Positions 1 through 8,469 of a stretch of 64,000 nucleotides of DNA are shown one piece after another. Below the pieces are notes generated by a model, which worked only from the letters and a program-made list of their open reading frames with translations, made no database searches and was not told where the DNA came from. The translations under genes and the position numbers were made by a program. Positions within the stretch are counted from its first letter, which is position 1. Every line of letters starts with the position of its first letter. Source of the stretch: DASRDB01 sp035652815 (GTDB lineage Bacteria; Chloroflexota; Ktedonobacteria; Ktedonobacterales; Ktedonobacteraceae); assembly GCA_035652815.1 (NCBI GenBank), contig DASRDB010000011.1:372001-436000 (forward strand), given 5' to 3'.

Positions 1-20
1 ACAATTTTCTGAACATTCTC

Positions 21-1172
21 TCAAGCCGCCTGTAAAAGCGGCTGCCGCAATTGCAAAGCCAGGTGCCTTTGCGCCACATTGAGCAGGCGCAGGCCGAGTT
101 CGGGCAGGTTGTCGTAGACGATGCTGATCGCGGCTCCCACGATGGCTTTTTCGATGCGGTAGTAGGCCAGAACCGTTCTGGCGGCTTCATTATCCTGATT
201 TGTCAGTTCCAGATAGTAGTCAACAAGCGAGTCGGCCAGCCAGGGGTTGGTGCGTGTTTCTATATCGACAGCCAGCATGGCGAAGTCACTCAGTGTATCG
301 ATATTGCAGTACGTTGGATTAAAATCGATTGCGTCCAGTAGTTTGACGCGGTCGCATGGAAAATTGCCCTCGTCGGGAGGTAAAATCCAGAGGTTAAGGG
401 CCTTGATATCTCCATGACAGTTGCGAATAGCTTTTTCTCGTAGTCGCTGCTCAAAAAATGCCGCGCTGCGGCATTGTGAAAAGACTTCAAGCAGTCCACT
501 ATGCAACCTGAGAATACTTTCTTGTAGATAAGAATATTGATCTGAAGCCAGGATCAGGTGCAGTAATTCAAGATTATGCCATAATTTGTCTTCCAGTTGT
601 CGCGGACTACCCCAATAGGGATTTTCTGGAATATCATCGGGCAACTCTAACCGCTCATGCACTTCCGCGAGATAGCTGGTGAGCATGCAGAGATCATCAT
701 ACAGGGTCATGCCATACTGATTCAGCAAATTGTCCAGCCTTTGCTCGTCTGGCAAGCGTTTCATAATTAAGGCATATTCAGCATTAAGGCCGCTCTCAAG
801 TATTTCGTGTGTTGGATTCTCTAAAATGTCTCCGGTAAGAATATACTGTCCATCTTTCCAATCACATACAAGAGCTAATCCTTTATAGCTATCCGGTGTG
901 AACATCCTGTTTTTTTGTAACGCCTCAAGCTGGCACTGTCGTCGTTTGTCAGGAGTTGAGAGATCATAGCGCGTATCGCGATAGTCGCGTAAGATTTTTA
1001 GCACGTAGGGTTCATTGGAGAAATTATGAGCAAATACAATCCAGGCGCTTTCTGAATGAAACTGTTTTTCGATGAAATAGTAATGCTCTTGCCTGCCGGA
1101 AAGAGCAAGCGGTCCCGTTGTACGCTCTTGTACTTTAACAGCATCCATGTTCGCACTACAAATATCGAACAT
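21..1172 (-). CDS. Phosphotransferase-like protein (COG2187/APH fold)
   Basis: The 383-residue protein carries the two C-lobe motifs of aminoglycoside-phosphotransferase-type kinases: CHGDIKALNLWI (about residues 252-263, catalytic Asp) and LLDAIDFNP (about 279-287, metal-binding Asp). The downstream pattern (SDFAMLAVDIETR, then a YYLELT segment) resembles the N-terminal half of COG2187 proteins, which join an APH-like domain to a P-loop domain. The P-loop half is absent here. The ATG at 1172 is preceded by AGAGG at suitable spacing. Substrate is unknown; small-molecule or lipid-linked phosphorylation is inference. It is divergent from the EamA gene, with a nested repeat in the gap. Confidence 0.65.
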   Translation of the reverse strand: MFDICSANMDAVKVQERTTGPLALSGRQEHYYFIEKQFHSESAWIVFAHNFSNEPYVLKILRDYRDTRYDLSTPDKRRQCQLEALQKNRMFTPDSYKGLALVCDWKDGQYILTGDILENPTHEILESGLNAEYALIMKRLPDEQRLDNLLNQYGMTLYDDLCMLTSYLAEVHERLELPDDIPENPYWGSPRQLEDKLWHNLELLHLILASDQYSYLQESILRLHSGLLEVFSQCRSAAFFEQRLREKAIRNCHGDIKALNLWILPPDEGNFPCDRVKLLDAIDFNPTYCNIDTLSDFAMLAVDIETRTNPWLADSLVDYYLELTNQDNEAARTVLAYYRIEKAIVGAAISIVYDNLPELGLRLLNVAQRHLALQLRQPLLQAA

Positions 1173-1229
1173 ACGAAACTTGCCTCTACAACATTATTGA
1201 ATAATCGCATCTATTATATGCCTGTACAT

Positions 1230-1470
1230 GTAGGGACGCGATTGATCGCGTCCTGCCTGTTGCTGCGCCGGGCAACCAGACGAGGCGGACGCGATGATGA
1301 ATTTTTACAATGAAAGGGAGTATAGTGGCCTCATGTCATCCTGAGCGCAGCGAAGGATCTGCGTCCCCCGACGATGCGCGTGCCGAGGCCCCAGATCCTT
1401 CGCTGCGCTCAGGATGACATGGGGTGAGTATCCCCCCGTATTTTGTAAAAGTTCATCATCGCGTCCCTAC
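1230..1470. repeat. Composite REP-like repeat A1 with elements C and B nested inside
   Basis: The left unit reads GTAGGGACGCGAT then ATCGCGTCC. The linker follows, then a second inverted unit ending CCCTAC at 1470. The right unit is split at its palindrome centre (GCGAT/ATCGC) by element C, whose ends are GATGAATTTTTACAA (from about 1294) and TTGTAAAAGTTCATC (to about 1458). Element C is in turn interrupted by element B (1334-1420). Confidence 0.85.
1334..1420. repeat. Family B repeat (B1), inverted arms
   Basis: The arms are GTCATCCTGAGCGCAGCGAA with GGATCT on the left and AGATCC with TTCGCTGCGCTCAGGATGAC on the right, separated by about 35 bases. This is the widely dispersed bacterial element whose translation contains CHPERSEGS. 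Here it lies inside element C. Confidence 0.9.
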
Positions 1471-1683
1471 ATGGCACGAAAAACTATTTTATATGGATTG
1501 CACTATAGCACTCATCATGTTAAACGAATACGATATAGAACTATTGGGGGGTGCATTTTCCCGAAAGTACCAGGGTCTATCTTCAGGCCAATTGCCTGCA
1601 TTCCGATATAATTGGCTCTATGAACCTTCGTTTTTATCTGTTACTATCCTTTGTATAGTACTGTCTCCTGATCTGAGTAGAAA

Positions 1684-2649
1684 ATGACCACGATGAAAGA
1701 ACACGCATCACTCTCTCCTGAAGCGCAGACCGTATTTGAGCAGGCGAAAAGTGTGCCTGGAACCCGAGAAACGTCTTTAGAGGACAGAATTCGTACTGTG
1801 CTGGCCCTGTTCGCGCTCTATATCATCTGGGGTTCGACCTACCTGGCTATTCGTATAGCCGTACAGGGCATTCCACCGTTATTGATGGCGGGCATTCGCT
1901 TCCTGCTCGCGGGTGGGCTGCTGTACCTGTTCTTGCGCTTGCGAGGCGTGCCTGCTCCTACGCGCAGGCAGTGGGGGGGGTCAGCATGTGTAGGGGCGCT
2001 GCTGCTTGGCGGTGGTATGGGTGGTGTGGCCTTCGCTGAGCAATGGGTTTCCTCGAGTCTGGCCGCGCTGTGTATCGCGACTTCGCCACTGTGGATTTCG
2101 CTGTTTATGGGCTTGTGGGGGCGCTGGCCTGTGCGTAACGAGTGGCTTGGCCTGGCAGTCGGCTTCATCGGCGTGATCCTGCTGAACGTGGGGAGTAGCC
2201 TCTGGGCCAATCCTTTGGCGGCTTGCATCCTGCTGCTTTCCCCTGTCTGCTGGTCGTTTGGCTCGGCCTGGAGCTATCGTCTCTCGTTGCCTTCGGGGTT
2301 GATGGGGAGCGCGGCGGAGATGCTTACGGGCGGCGCGCTCTTAACCATCGTTGGACTGCTTTTTGGCGAGCGGTTGAGTGGGCATTTTACGTCATCTTCA
2401 CTGCTGGCCGTTGCGTACCTGATTGTCTTTGGCTCGCTGGTTGCTTTCTCTGCCTATGGTTTTCTTTTGCGAAAAGTGCGTCCGGCGCTTGCTACCAGCT
2501 ATGCCTATATCAATCCACTGGTGGCTGTCTGCCTGGGCGTATTGTTCGCTGGTGAGCATATTACGCTGCTGACGGTGGTGGCGATGGTGGTTATTCTGGC
2601 TGGTGTTGTGCTGGTCTCGTTGGGAAGGGAACGGGTGAAGACGGAATAG
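1684..2649 (+). CDS. EamA-family drug/metabolite exporter
   Basis: The 321-residue integral membrane protein has a cytoplasmic N-terminal tail of about 35 residues followed by roughly ten hydrophobic helices in two EamA repeats. The first repeat starts with the family hallmark IIWGSTYLAIR (about residues 45-55) and GIRFLLAGG. The second contains SYAYINPLVAVCLGVLFAGE, typical of YedA/RhaT-like exporters. Members export amino acids or other metabolites across the inner membrane; the substrate cannot be read from sequence. No strong ribosome site precedes the ATG at 1684, and an ATG at 1693 is an alternative. The gene converges with the ABC transporter gene, with repeat B2 between them. Confidence 0.85.
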   Translation: MTTMKEHASLSPEAQTVFEQAKSVPGTRETSLEDRIRTVLALFALYIIWGSTYLAIRIAVQGIPPLLMAGIRFLLAGGLLYLFLRLRGVPAPTRRQWGGSACVGALLLGGGMGGVAFAEQWVSSSLAALCIATSPLWISLFMGLWGRWPVRNEWLGLAVGFIGVILLNVGSSLWANPLAACILLLSPVCWSFGSAWSYRLSLPSGLMGSAAEMLTGGALLTIVGLLFGERLSGHFTSSSLLAVAYLIVFGSLVAFSAYGFLLRKVRPALATSYAYINPLVAVCLGVLFAGEHITLLTVVAMVVILAGVVLVSLGRERVKTE

Positions 2650-2776
2650 GATTCCCGCAGGCAACAAAACCGGAAGGCAAGCAAGAAATATGCCACGTTA
2701 CTGCCGCCCGGTTGGTTACAATGTTTCTGAGGGGTGCGATGCTGATTGTTCATAACCACGACGGGCATGGGTTTGA

Positions 2777-2909
2777 TGTCATCCTGAGCGCAGCGAAGGA
2801 TCTCCGTCGCCCAGCCGAATTGCATACCAGGACCAGAGATCCTTCGCTGCGCTCAGGATGACATGAGTGCGGCTCAGGATGACATGAGTGCGGCAAAGGA
2901 TGACAGGGC
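2777..2909. repeat. Family B repeat (B2) with extra partial copies
   Basis: A complete inverted pair (2777-2864) is followed by two shorter degenerate right-arm copies ending in AGGATGACATGAGTGCGG and AAGGATGACAGGG. It sits in the convergent gap between the EamA exporter and the ABC transporter, where a bidirectional terminator would be expected. Confidence 0.85.
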
Positions 2910-2933
2910 AGCATATCGATGATAAAAGGTTGT

Positions 2934-4919
2934 TTAAACCGGCATCTCCGCTGACACCTCACGGGAGAACTGTTCGTTGTAGAGGCGGGCGTAGAGGCCG
3001 TTTTGGGCCATCAGTTCCTCGTGCGTGCCGCGTTCGACGATCTCACCTTTATTCACCACCAGGATGAGGTCGGCGGCCAGGATGGTTGAGAGGCGGTGGG
3101 CAATCGCCAGAGTTGTGCGATTTTTCATCAAAGGTTCCAGCGCGGCCTGGATGAGACGTTCTGAGTGCGTATCGAGCGCGCTGGTAGCTTCGTCCAGGAT
3201 GAGGATGCGCGGATTCTTGAGAATGACGCGGGCAATAGCGATACGCTGTTTCTCGCCGCCGGAGAGCTTGTAGCCGCGCTCTCCCACAATGGTATCGTAG
3301 CCGTCGTCCAGTTCCATGATGCGGTCGTGGATGGCTGCGGCTTTGGCTGCGGCGATCATTTCTTCCTCGGTCGCGTCCTGCCGGGCGTAGAGCAGGTTTT
3401 CACGGATAGAGGCGTGGAAGAGGTAGGTTTCCTGCGTCACTACACCGATGATATCGCTCAGGGAGTCGAGCGCGATATCTTTGACGTTGTGCCCATCGAT
3501 CTTCACGGCTCCATTGTCCACATCGTACAGGCGCGGAACGAGGTAGGTGATGGTTGTTTTGCCTGCGCCGCTAGGACCGACCAGGGCCGCTAGCTGGCCC
3601 GGTTTAATGGTAAACGAGACGTGATTGAGCGTGTTGCGGCGCTCGATTTCCTGCTCGGCGGCAGTGGCGATGGCGGATGGTGATACCGCGCGTTTCTCTT
3701 TAATGCCGTTGCCGTTCTCGTCAAGGTCGGTCAGGCCGAGTGTTTCGGCGGCCTCGTCTGGCTTGTAGGTGAAGGTCACATCATCGAAGGTGATTTCGCC
3801 GCGCACCTTGTCTGGGTTCAAATGGAGCGCGTTCGGAGCATCCTGAATTTCAATGGGCATGTCCAGGTACTCGAAGATGCGATCAAAGAGAGCCAGTGCG
3901 CCCTGAATATCGACCTGGATGCTGAGCAACTGGCCGATTGGGAAGAACAGGCGGCTTTGCAGCGTCGTGAAGGCTACGATACCACCAAGACTGATACCTG
4001 CATGCAATGGATTGTGAATGATTTGCAGACCCGCCACAAGGTACACAATTGCCGGGGTTATCGAGAAAAATGTACCTATAAACATGAAGAACCAGCGACC
4101 AATCATCTGCTGGCGTACTTCCAGGTCGGTTAAACGCTGGTTTTCTTCCTCAAACTGCTGCTGGGCGTATTTCTGTCGTCCAAAGGTTTTGGTGAGCAGG
4201 ATGCCGCTTACGGAGAGGGTTTCCTGCATCATGGCGGTGAGTGCAGCCAGGCTTTGCTGCGTTTCTTTGCTGGTAACGCGCCGCACGTTGCCAACTTTGT
4301 AAGTGATCCACAGGAAAAGCGGCAGCAGGCCAAGCGAGATCACCGTCAGCAATGGGCTGATGAACAGCATGGCGATGATGGTACTCAGCGCCGTTGAAAT
4401 GTTCGAGACGATGCTGGTCGCAGTATTTGTCACCACTGCCTGTACGCCGCCTACATCGTTGGAAAGGCGCGATTGAATCTCGCCTGTGCGCGTCGAGGTA
4501 AAAAAGCGTAGCGACATGCTTTGGAGATGCGCGTAGAGTTTATTGCGAAAGTCGCGCATTACACGCTGACCGATAACGTTATTGAGGTAGGTTTGTCCAA
4601 CGCCGATGATGCCGGTGACAATCGGCATGATGAACATGATGCTAACGAAGATCACCAGCAAGGTCAGGTTGCGCTTGCCGATAGCATCATCGAAGATGAA
4701 CTGTATCATAAAGGGGTTCACGAGGCCCAGAACAGTAGTGAGGATGATCGCGAGGAGAACCAGCACCACCTGCGCTTTGTAGGGACTGAACGCTTGCATG
4801 ACGCGCCGCACTGTGCGTGAGTCAGTCTTGCGCCCTCTTTTGCGCTGTTCTTCCAGGATATCTTCCATGCCCCCGCCCATCACGCGGCCCCGGTAGCCAC
4901 CCCTGCCATGCATTGCCAT
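2934..4919 (-). CDS. ABC half-transporter, fused permease and ATPase (MsbA/MDR type)
   Basis: The 661-residue protein has a six-helix transmembrane domain (about residues 45-340) followed by a nucleotide-binding domain. The ATPase motifs are intact: Walker A GPSGAGKTT (about 447), signature LSGGEKQR, Walker B ILILDEATSALD and the H-loop IAHRLS. It would act as a homodimer or with a partner half-transporter to export lipids or drugs. An unusual insertion of about 35 charged residues (containing DLDENGNGIKEKRAVS) separates the first strand VTFTYKPDE from the strand ending TLNHVSF in the ATPase domain. The N-terminus is glycine- and arginine-rich. The M20 peptidase gene lies just upstream on the same strand. 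Confidence 0.9.
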   Translation of the reverse strand: MAMHGRGGYRGRVMGGGMEDILEEQRKRGRKTDSRTVRRVMQAFSPYKAQVVLVLLAIILTTVLGLVNPFMIQFIFDDAIGKRNLTLLVIFVSIMFIMPIVTGIIGVGQTYLNNVIGQRVMRDFRNKLYAHLQSMSLRFFTSTRTGEIQSRLSNDVGGVQAVVTNTATSIVSNISTALSTIIAMLFISPLLTVISLGLLPLFLWITYKVGNVRRVTSKETQQSLAALTAMMQETLSVSGILLTKTFGRQKYAQQQFEEENQRLTDLEVRQQMIGRWFFMFIGTFFSITPAIVYLVAGLQIIHNPLHAGISLGGIVAFTTLQSRLFFPIGQLLSIQVDIQGALALFDRIFEYLDMPIEIQDAPNALHLNPDKVRGEITFDDVTFTYKPDEAAETLGLTDLDENGNGIKEKRAVSPSAIATAAEQEIERRNTLNHVSFTIKPGQLAALVGPSGAGKTTITYLVPRLYDVDNGAVKIDGHNVKDIALDSLSDIIGVVTQETYLFHASIRENLLYARQDATEEEMIAAAKAAAIHDRIMELDDGYDTIVGERGYKLSGGEKQRIAIARVILKNPRILILDEATSALDTHSERLIQAALEPLMKNRTTLAIAHRLSTILAADLILVVNKGEIVERGTHEELMAQNGLYARLYNEQFSREVSAEMPV

Positions 4920-4980
4920 AAAATGTATGCTCCTGATGAATATATATTTTAGGATAGTATAAAGAAAGTTTTGCGGTTTT

Positions 4981-6195
4981 TCACTGGTCGAGCGAACGGT
5001 TTTCTCCTGTCGATTCGGACAGGCAGAGCCGGTGAATCAGGCCAGCCAGCATCGCGCCCCTTGTAGGCAGCGAGTCGATGCGCAAAAACTCGCGGTTGAG
5101 ATCATGCATGCCGCCGCCGATTGGTCCCAGGCTGTCCAACGTCGGAACGCCCGCCTCGACCAGCAGGTTCGCATCCGACAGCCCGCCTTTTCCTTCACCT
5201 ACGACAGCAATGCCCAGGTCGCTGCCTTCCTGCTGCGCCGCCTCAACCAGGCGCAAAATATGGGGAGTCGCAACATAGGGCTGACGCCCTCTTGTGCGAA
5301 TCAGGCGGCTATGCGTGTCAGGGATGCTATGTCCTGCCGCGATCTGCTCAAGTGCGTTAAAGGCAAGATTGAGGCTGCGCTCGTCAAACGCTCGAACAGA
5401 GATGTGGCAGCGAGCGGAATCGGGTACGACGTTAAGCAGTTCGCTGCTACTGATGCGCGTAATATTAAAGGTGATCCCCGGAAACATACTGTTCAGGTGA
5501 TGAACGGCGATCATTTTGTGCGCCAGTTCGATCACTGCCGAGCGCCCTTTGTGCGGTTCCGCGCCTGAATGTGCAGGTATGCCTGTGATCTCCAGAATGT
5601 ACTTGTCCGCGCCTTTACGCGCTTTTGTGATAAATTCCAGCGAACGCGATGGCTCCAGGACTAAACCTATATCCGCCTCGCGGGCTAACTCTCGTAACAG
5701 GGGGCTGCTGCCAGGAGAACCTACTTCCTCATCATTATTAAACACCATCGTAAGCGTTCCGTATTCCTCAAAACCCACTTCCTGTAAAGCTTTGAGGGTG
5801 TAGAGTCCCATCAACGCGCCGGATTTCATGTCGATCACACCCGGACCATAAGCCAGACCTTCGCTGATGTAGAATGGGCGGCGCTGCGCGGCTCCTGCAG
5901 GATAGACGGTATCAATATGCCCAACCAGCAGCAGCCGGAGTTTTCCCCTACCTTCGCGTCGAATGACCAGGTTATTACCAAAGTTGTCGGTTGGGTACTG
6001 GCGTGTTGTATAGCCAATCGCGCCAGCCCATTGCTCAAGCAAGGTGATGATTTTGTTAACGCCCTCTACCTGTCCCGTACCTGAGTCGATATTGATAAGC
6101 AGTTGGAGACGTTCCAGCAGTTCAGATTGATAGGTCTGGATGATTGGGAGATAGCACTGAGCGTACATAGCAACATGATCCTTCTGCGATTTCAA
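4981..6195 (-). CDS. M20-family metallopeptidase (CPG2-like carboxypeptidase)
   Basis: The 404-residue protein has the M20 dizinc-site motifs in order: GHIDTVY (metal His and catalytic Asp), GPGVIDMKSG (bridging Asp), NNDEEVGSPGS (catalytic and metal Glu), VLEPSR and, near the end, GGGMHDLN (last metal His). The central GIPAHSGAEPHKGRSA segment is the dimerisation lid typical of glutamate carboxypeptidase and ArgE/DapE relatives. It probably hydrolyses an N-acyl amino acid or dipeptide in the cytoplasm; the substrate is inference. The frame opens with TTG at 6195 (GGAAGG close by), but ATG at 6168, with AAGGA ten bases upstream, is equally plausible. Confidence 0.85.
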   Translation of the reverse strand: MKSQKDHVAMYAQCYLPIIQTYQSELLERLQLLINIDSGTGQVEGVNKIITLLEQWAGAIGYTTRQYPTDNFGNNLVIRREGRGKLRLLLVGHIDTVYPAGAAQRRPFYISEGLAYGPGVIDMKSGALMGLYTLKALQEVGFEEYGTLTMVFNNDEEVGSPGSSPLLRELAREADIGLVLEPSRSLEFITKARKGADKYILEITGIPAHSGAEPHKGRSAVIELAHKMIAVHHLNSMFPGITFNITRISSSELLNVVPDSARCHISVRAFDERSLNLAFNALEQIAAGHSIPDTHSRLIRTRGRQPYVATPHILRLVEAAQQEGSDLGIAVVGEGKGGLSDANLLVEAGVPTLDSLGPIGGGMHDLNREFLRIDSLPTRGAMLAGLIHRLCLSESTGENRSLDQ

Positions 6196-6291
6196 GTTCC
6201 TTCCCTTTTATATACAATACGTCGCTTGACTGTTGAAGGACAAGCAAGGTGCCGATAGAGAGTGAATGACAGAAATAGAGAGGAGCGCAAT

Positions 6292-6789
6292 ATGATAGAA
6301 ATGACTCCTTCACAGCCCCTATGGAAAGTGGAAGTTGAGTGGTCTCCTCGTGTGGTGTATATACGGGTGGCTGTAGCAGACCTGGACTCGCCGCAGCTTC
6401 CTTTCGCCGTGTTTCAAACCGATCCCCTGGAGAGCTTCCGCCAAAGATTGGCGCAGCAGGACGGGAAGGCCCAGAGTATACAGCAATTATGGGACGAACC
6501 GTTCACGACACTTAAGCGGGAACAACAGTATTTTGTGATAGGATGGAGCGCGGTGCCGGGCGCTTCGAGTAGAATAGCAGCGGAGGCAGGACTTTCGTTT
6601 GGCATCGCCAATCCTGGGCCTGAGTATGCAAGGTGGATTACAACGAAAGCTCTACACAGGCGCGGCGAACTGGTGGCATGGTGCGAGCGTGTGAATATGC
6701 GTGGCATGCAGGAAGAGATGCTTGAAGTAGTGTTTTCGGAGGAGAGCATGATTCGCCTGGAAAGTGAGTCTGCTTTCACAAAGAAATAG
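6292..6789 (+). CDS. Hypothetical protein, 165 residues
   Basis: I do not recognise the family. The protein is soluble, without signal peptide or membrane segment, and acidic toward the C-terminus. The ATG at 6292 is chosen over an in-frame start at 6262 because GAGGAG precedes it at good spacing. The sequence is tryptophan-rich for its size. It is divergent from the M20 peptidase and convergent with the small membrane protein gene, with a hairpin in the gap. Confidence 0.6.
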   Translation: MIEMTPSQPLWKVEVEWSPRVVYIRVAVADLDSPQLPFAVFQTDPLESFRQRLAQQDGKAQSIQQLWDEPFTTLKREQQYFVIGWSAVPGASSRIAAEAGLSFGIANPGPEYARWITTKALHRRGELVAWCERVNMRGMQEEMLEVVFSEESMIRLESESAFTKK

Positions 6790-6792
6790 GGT

Positions 6793-6815
6793 GGAGAGAT
6801 GAAAAACATCTCTCC
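6793..6815. terminator. Hairpin between convergent genes
   Basis: A perfect nine-base stem GGAGAGATG/CATCTCTCC with an AAAAA loop occupies the 34-base gap between convergent genes. There is no long T run on either side, so bidirectional termination is likely but not certain. Confidence 0.5.
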
Positions 6816-6823
6816 GCCGGATG

Positions 6824-6925
6824 TTAGCGCATATAGCGCGGACGAGCCAGGCTGATGCCTGCAAGCAGGCCGAGTATGAAGACGATCAGCAGGATGATGA
6901 TCAACGTCTGAAGATCAATGAACAC
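6824..6925 (-). CDS. Small single-span membrane protein, 33 residues
   Basis: The start is GTG at 6925, preceded by GAAAGGAG at good spacing. The product is one hydrophobic helix (IIILLIVFILGLLAGISLA) with a short acidic N-terminus and a basic C-terminal tail RPRYMR, predicting an N-out, C-in single-pass protein. Its first codons overlap the end of the upstream sigma-like gene by 11 bases, so the two are probably translationally coupled. Size, topology and the overlap suggest a partner or regulator of the upstream protein; this is inference. A longer frame opening at 7021 has no ribosome site and would run through the upstream gene. Confidence 0.55.
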   Translation of the reverse strand: MFIDLQTLIIILLIVFILGLLAGISLARPRYMR

Positions 6926-7640
6926 CGTCTGTCTCCTTTCTGCCGCGACGTTCCCGCTTTTCTGCCGTTTCAAGCATTTCCCGCAGTTCATTGGCGAGAC
7001 GCCTGTACCCGTAGCTGGCAAGCGACGAAATGCTTGCGCGTTCCCGGTCGCTGGCTTGTTGCAGGGAGTAGCGATACTCCCGCAGGTACATACCCTGATC
7101 TATAAAGGCCAGTTCCAACTGGGTAGGTTCACCGTCAAATGCGCCGTCCTTCTCTAATTTATCTGCCACATGTATTAAGAGAGCCAGGCGCGTTTTGGGT
7201 GCAAAGCCGTCAACAATCCGAGCCATCTTTCCGAAAAGCCAGCTTTTGTAAAGCTGATCGTGAACAACTTCCACGAAGTCCACCGCTTCACCAGCGAAAC
7301 CATGCTCGGTTTCCAGGTAAAACTCGAGACGTTGCAGGCGCTGATCCTTGCGACGACGGTCCTGGAAGTAGTTTCGAGCAATGGTAATGCTCAGGCTTTT
7401 CAAGGAGACGACCTCTATTCCTTTAGCGGAGGCAGTCAACATGTATTCAAAGGTACGATTAACGGCTACCAGAACAATATCCCAGGCGATATCCATCTCC
7501 TGGCCAACCCAGGAGTTAATATCTGCGGCGTAGGTCCAATGCAATACGGCTGACAGCAAAAAGGCGTACAGGCTATTCCAGACCAGCTCAGAATTGGGAG
7601 GTTTGCTCTCCGCTTCTGTGGAGTAACTAACGGTTTTCAT
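6915..7640 (-). CDS. Sigma-70-region-2-like protein
   Basis: The 241-residue protein resembles a diverged ECF-type sigma factor. LSITIARNYFQDRRRKDQRL (about residues 83-102) matches the region 2.3/2.4 pattern of extracytoplasmic-function sigma factors. The C-terminal segment ending GYRRLANELREMLETAEKR could be a remnant of region 4. Region 2.2 conservation is weak, and the protein may not bind core polymerase. The start at 7640 has AAAGGAG upstream. It overlaps the downstream 33-residue membrane protein gene by 11 bases, an arrangement reminiscent of a sigma factor with a membrane partner. Confidence 0.5.
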   Translation of the reverse strand: MKTVSYSTEAESKPPNSELVWNSLYAFLLSAVLHWTYAADINSWVGQEMDIAWDIVLVAVNRTFEYMLTASAKGIEVVSLKSLSITIARNYFQDRRRKDQRLQRLEFYLETEHGFAGEAVDFVEVVHDQLYKSWLFGKMARIVDGFAPKTRLALLIHVADKLEKDGAFDGEPTQLELAFIDQGMYLREYRYSLQQASDRERASISSLASYGYRRLANELREMLETAEKRERRGRKETDGVH

Positions 7641-8469
7641 CTGGCGTCTCCTTTTGAGATATACAGGGAAGCTCTGCTGTTACTAGCTGGACTACAAAAT
7701 CTACGCACTGGAAACGTTTACTTATAAAAGTTGACGAAAGTCCGAATAAATTGTAATTTTTCTAAGATATTAGAAAGTGTTATTAGAAATGTTGATAGCA
7801 ATTATAATATGAAATTTGCGAATTGTCAAGGTTATGGAGATAAATTAAGTGAAAATTCTTAGAATTGTTAGATAACATTTGAATTATATTATAGATAAGT
7901 ATGCGGTTAAGTTAGGTTTTTTACTAAAAAACTCTATAAACGGCAAGGATATGAAATTAAATGCTGAATTAATCTCTTGTAATATTCAGATATATTGACG
8001 TAAAATGTTTGTGAAAATAAAAATGAAGCTACGATTTAGTCTTTAACATTTATTGGGTAAGAATAGTAAGAAAGCAGATGAGGAAGAAAAGCAGGTTTTT
8101 TAAGGGTATGTTAGAAAAATTGCCTGATCTTTGTGGCGGATAGAATAGGAAAATCGTCCTGTTAAGCAGGAGAAGTTTGTGGTTGAGCCGTCTTTCTAAG
8201 AAAGAGAAGTCGGAAAGTTTCCTGAAAAGGGTTGAATGAAGAGAATTGATAGAAAGATATATCTTTTTTCAGAAAAATGAGATATAATTTGCAGTGTATA
8301 TGAGAAAGTATAGAATTGGTTAAAACAAAAAAGCTCAGGTAGCTAAGGTTTTCTGAATTATAAATGCTTGTTATTGTAGGATATGTGAAACGAGGTAAGA
8401 GCGGTTGAATCGTCCGGCAATTACTCTCCTCTTCTCCAGGGATTGGCGTTGCATTGATAGGAGCGCGAT
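7641..8469. other. AT-rich gene desert, about 830 bases
   Basis: This stretch is far more AT-rich than its neighbours and has no frame with a credible start. It contains many short A/T runs (for example around 7730-7850 and 7900-8010) and the upstream regions of both divergent genes. GATAGGAGCGCGAT before the ATG at 8470 is the ribosome site of the next gene. No tRNA, known riboswitch or strong terminator was recognised. Confidence 0.6.

Larger units (their letters stand above)
1173..1683. other. Divergent intergenic region filled by nested repeats
   Basis: This 511-base gap lies between two divergent genes. About half of it (1230-1470) is a composite of three nested inverted repeats, described separately. 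I see no credible gene in it; short open frames here are translations of the repeats. The promoter of the rightward EamA gene should lie in 1471-1683, but no confident -35/-10 pair was identified. Confidence 0.6.

Noticed and set aside
1230..1470. CRISPR array
   Set aside because: Repeats are inverted pairs with no regular unique spacers, and no cas gene is present.
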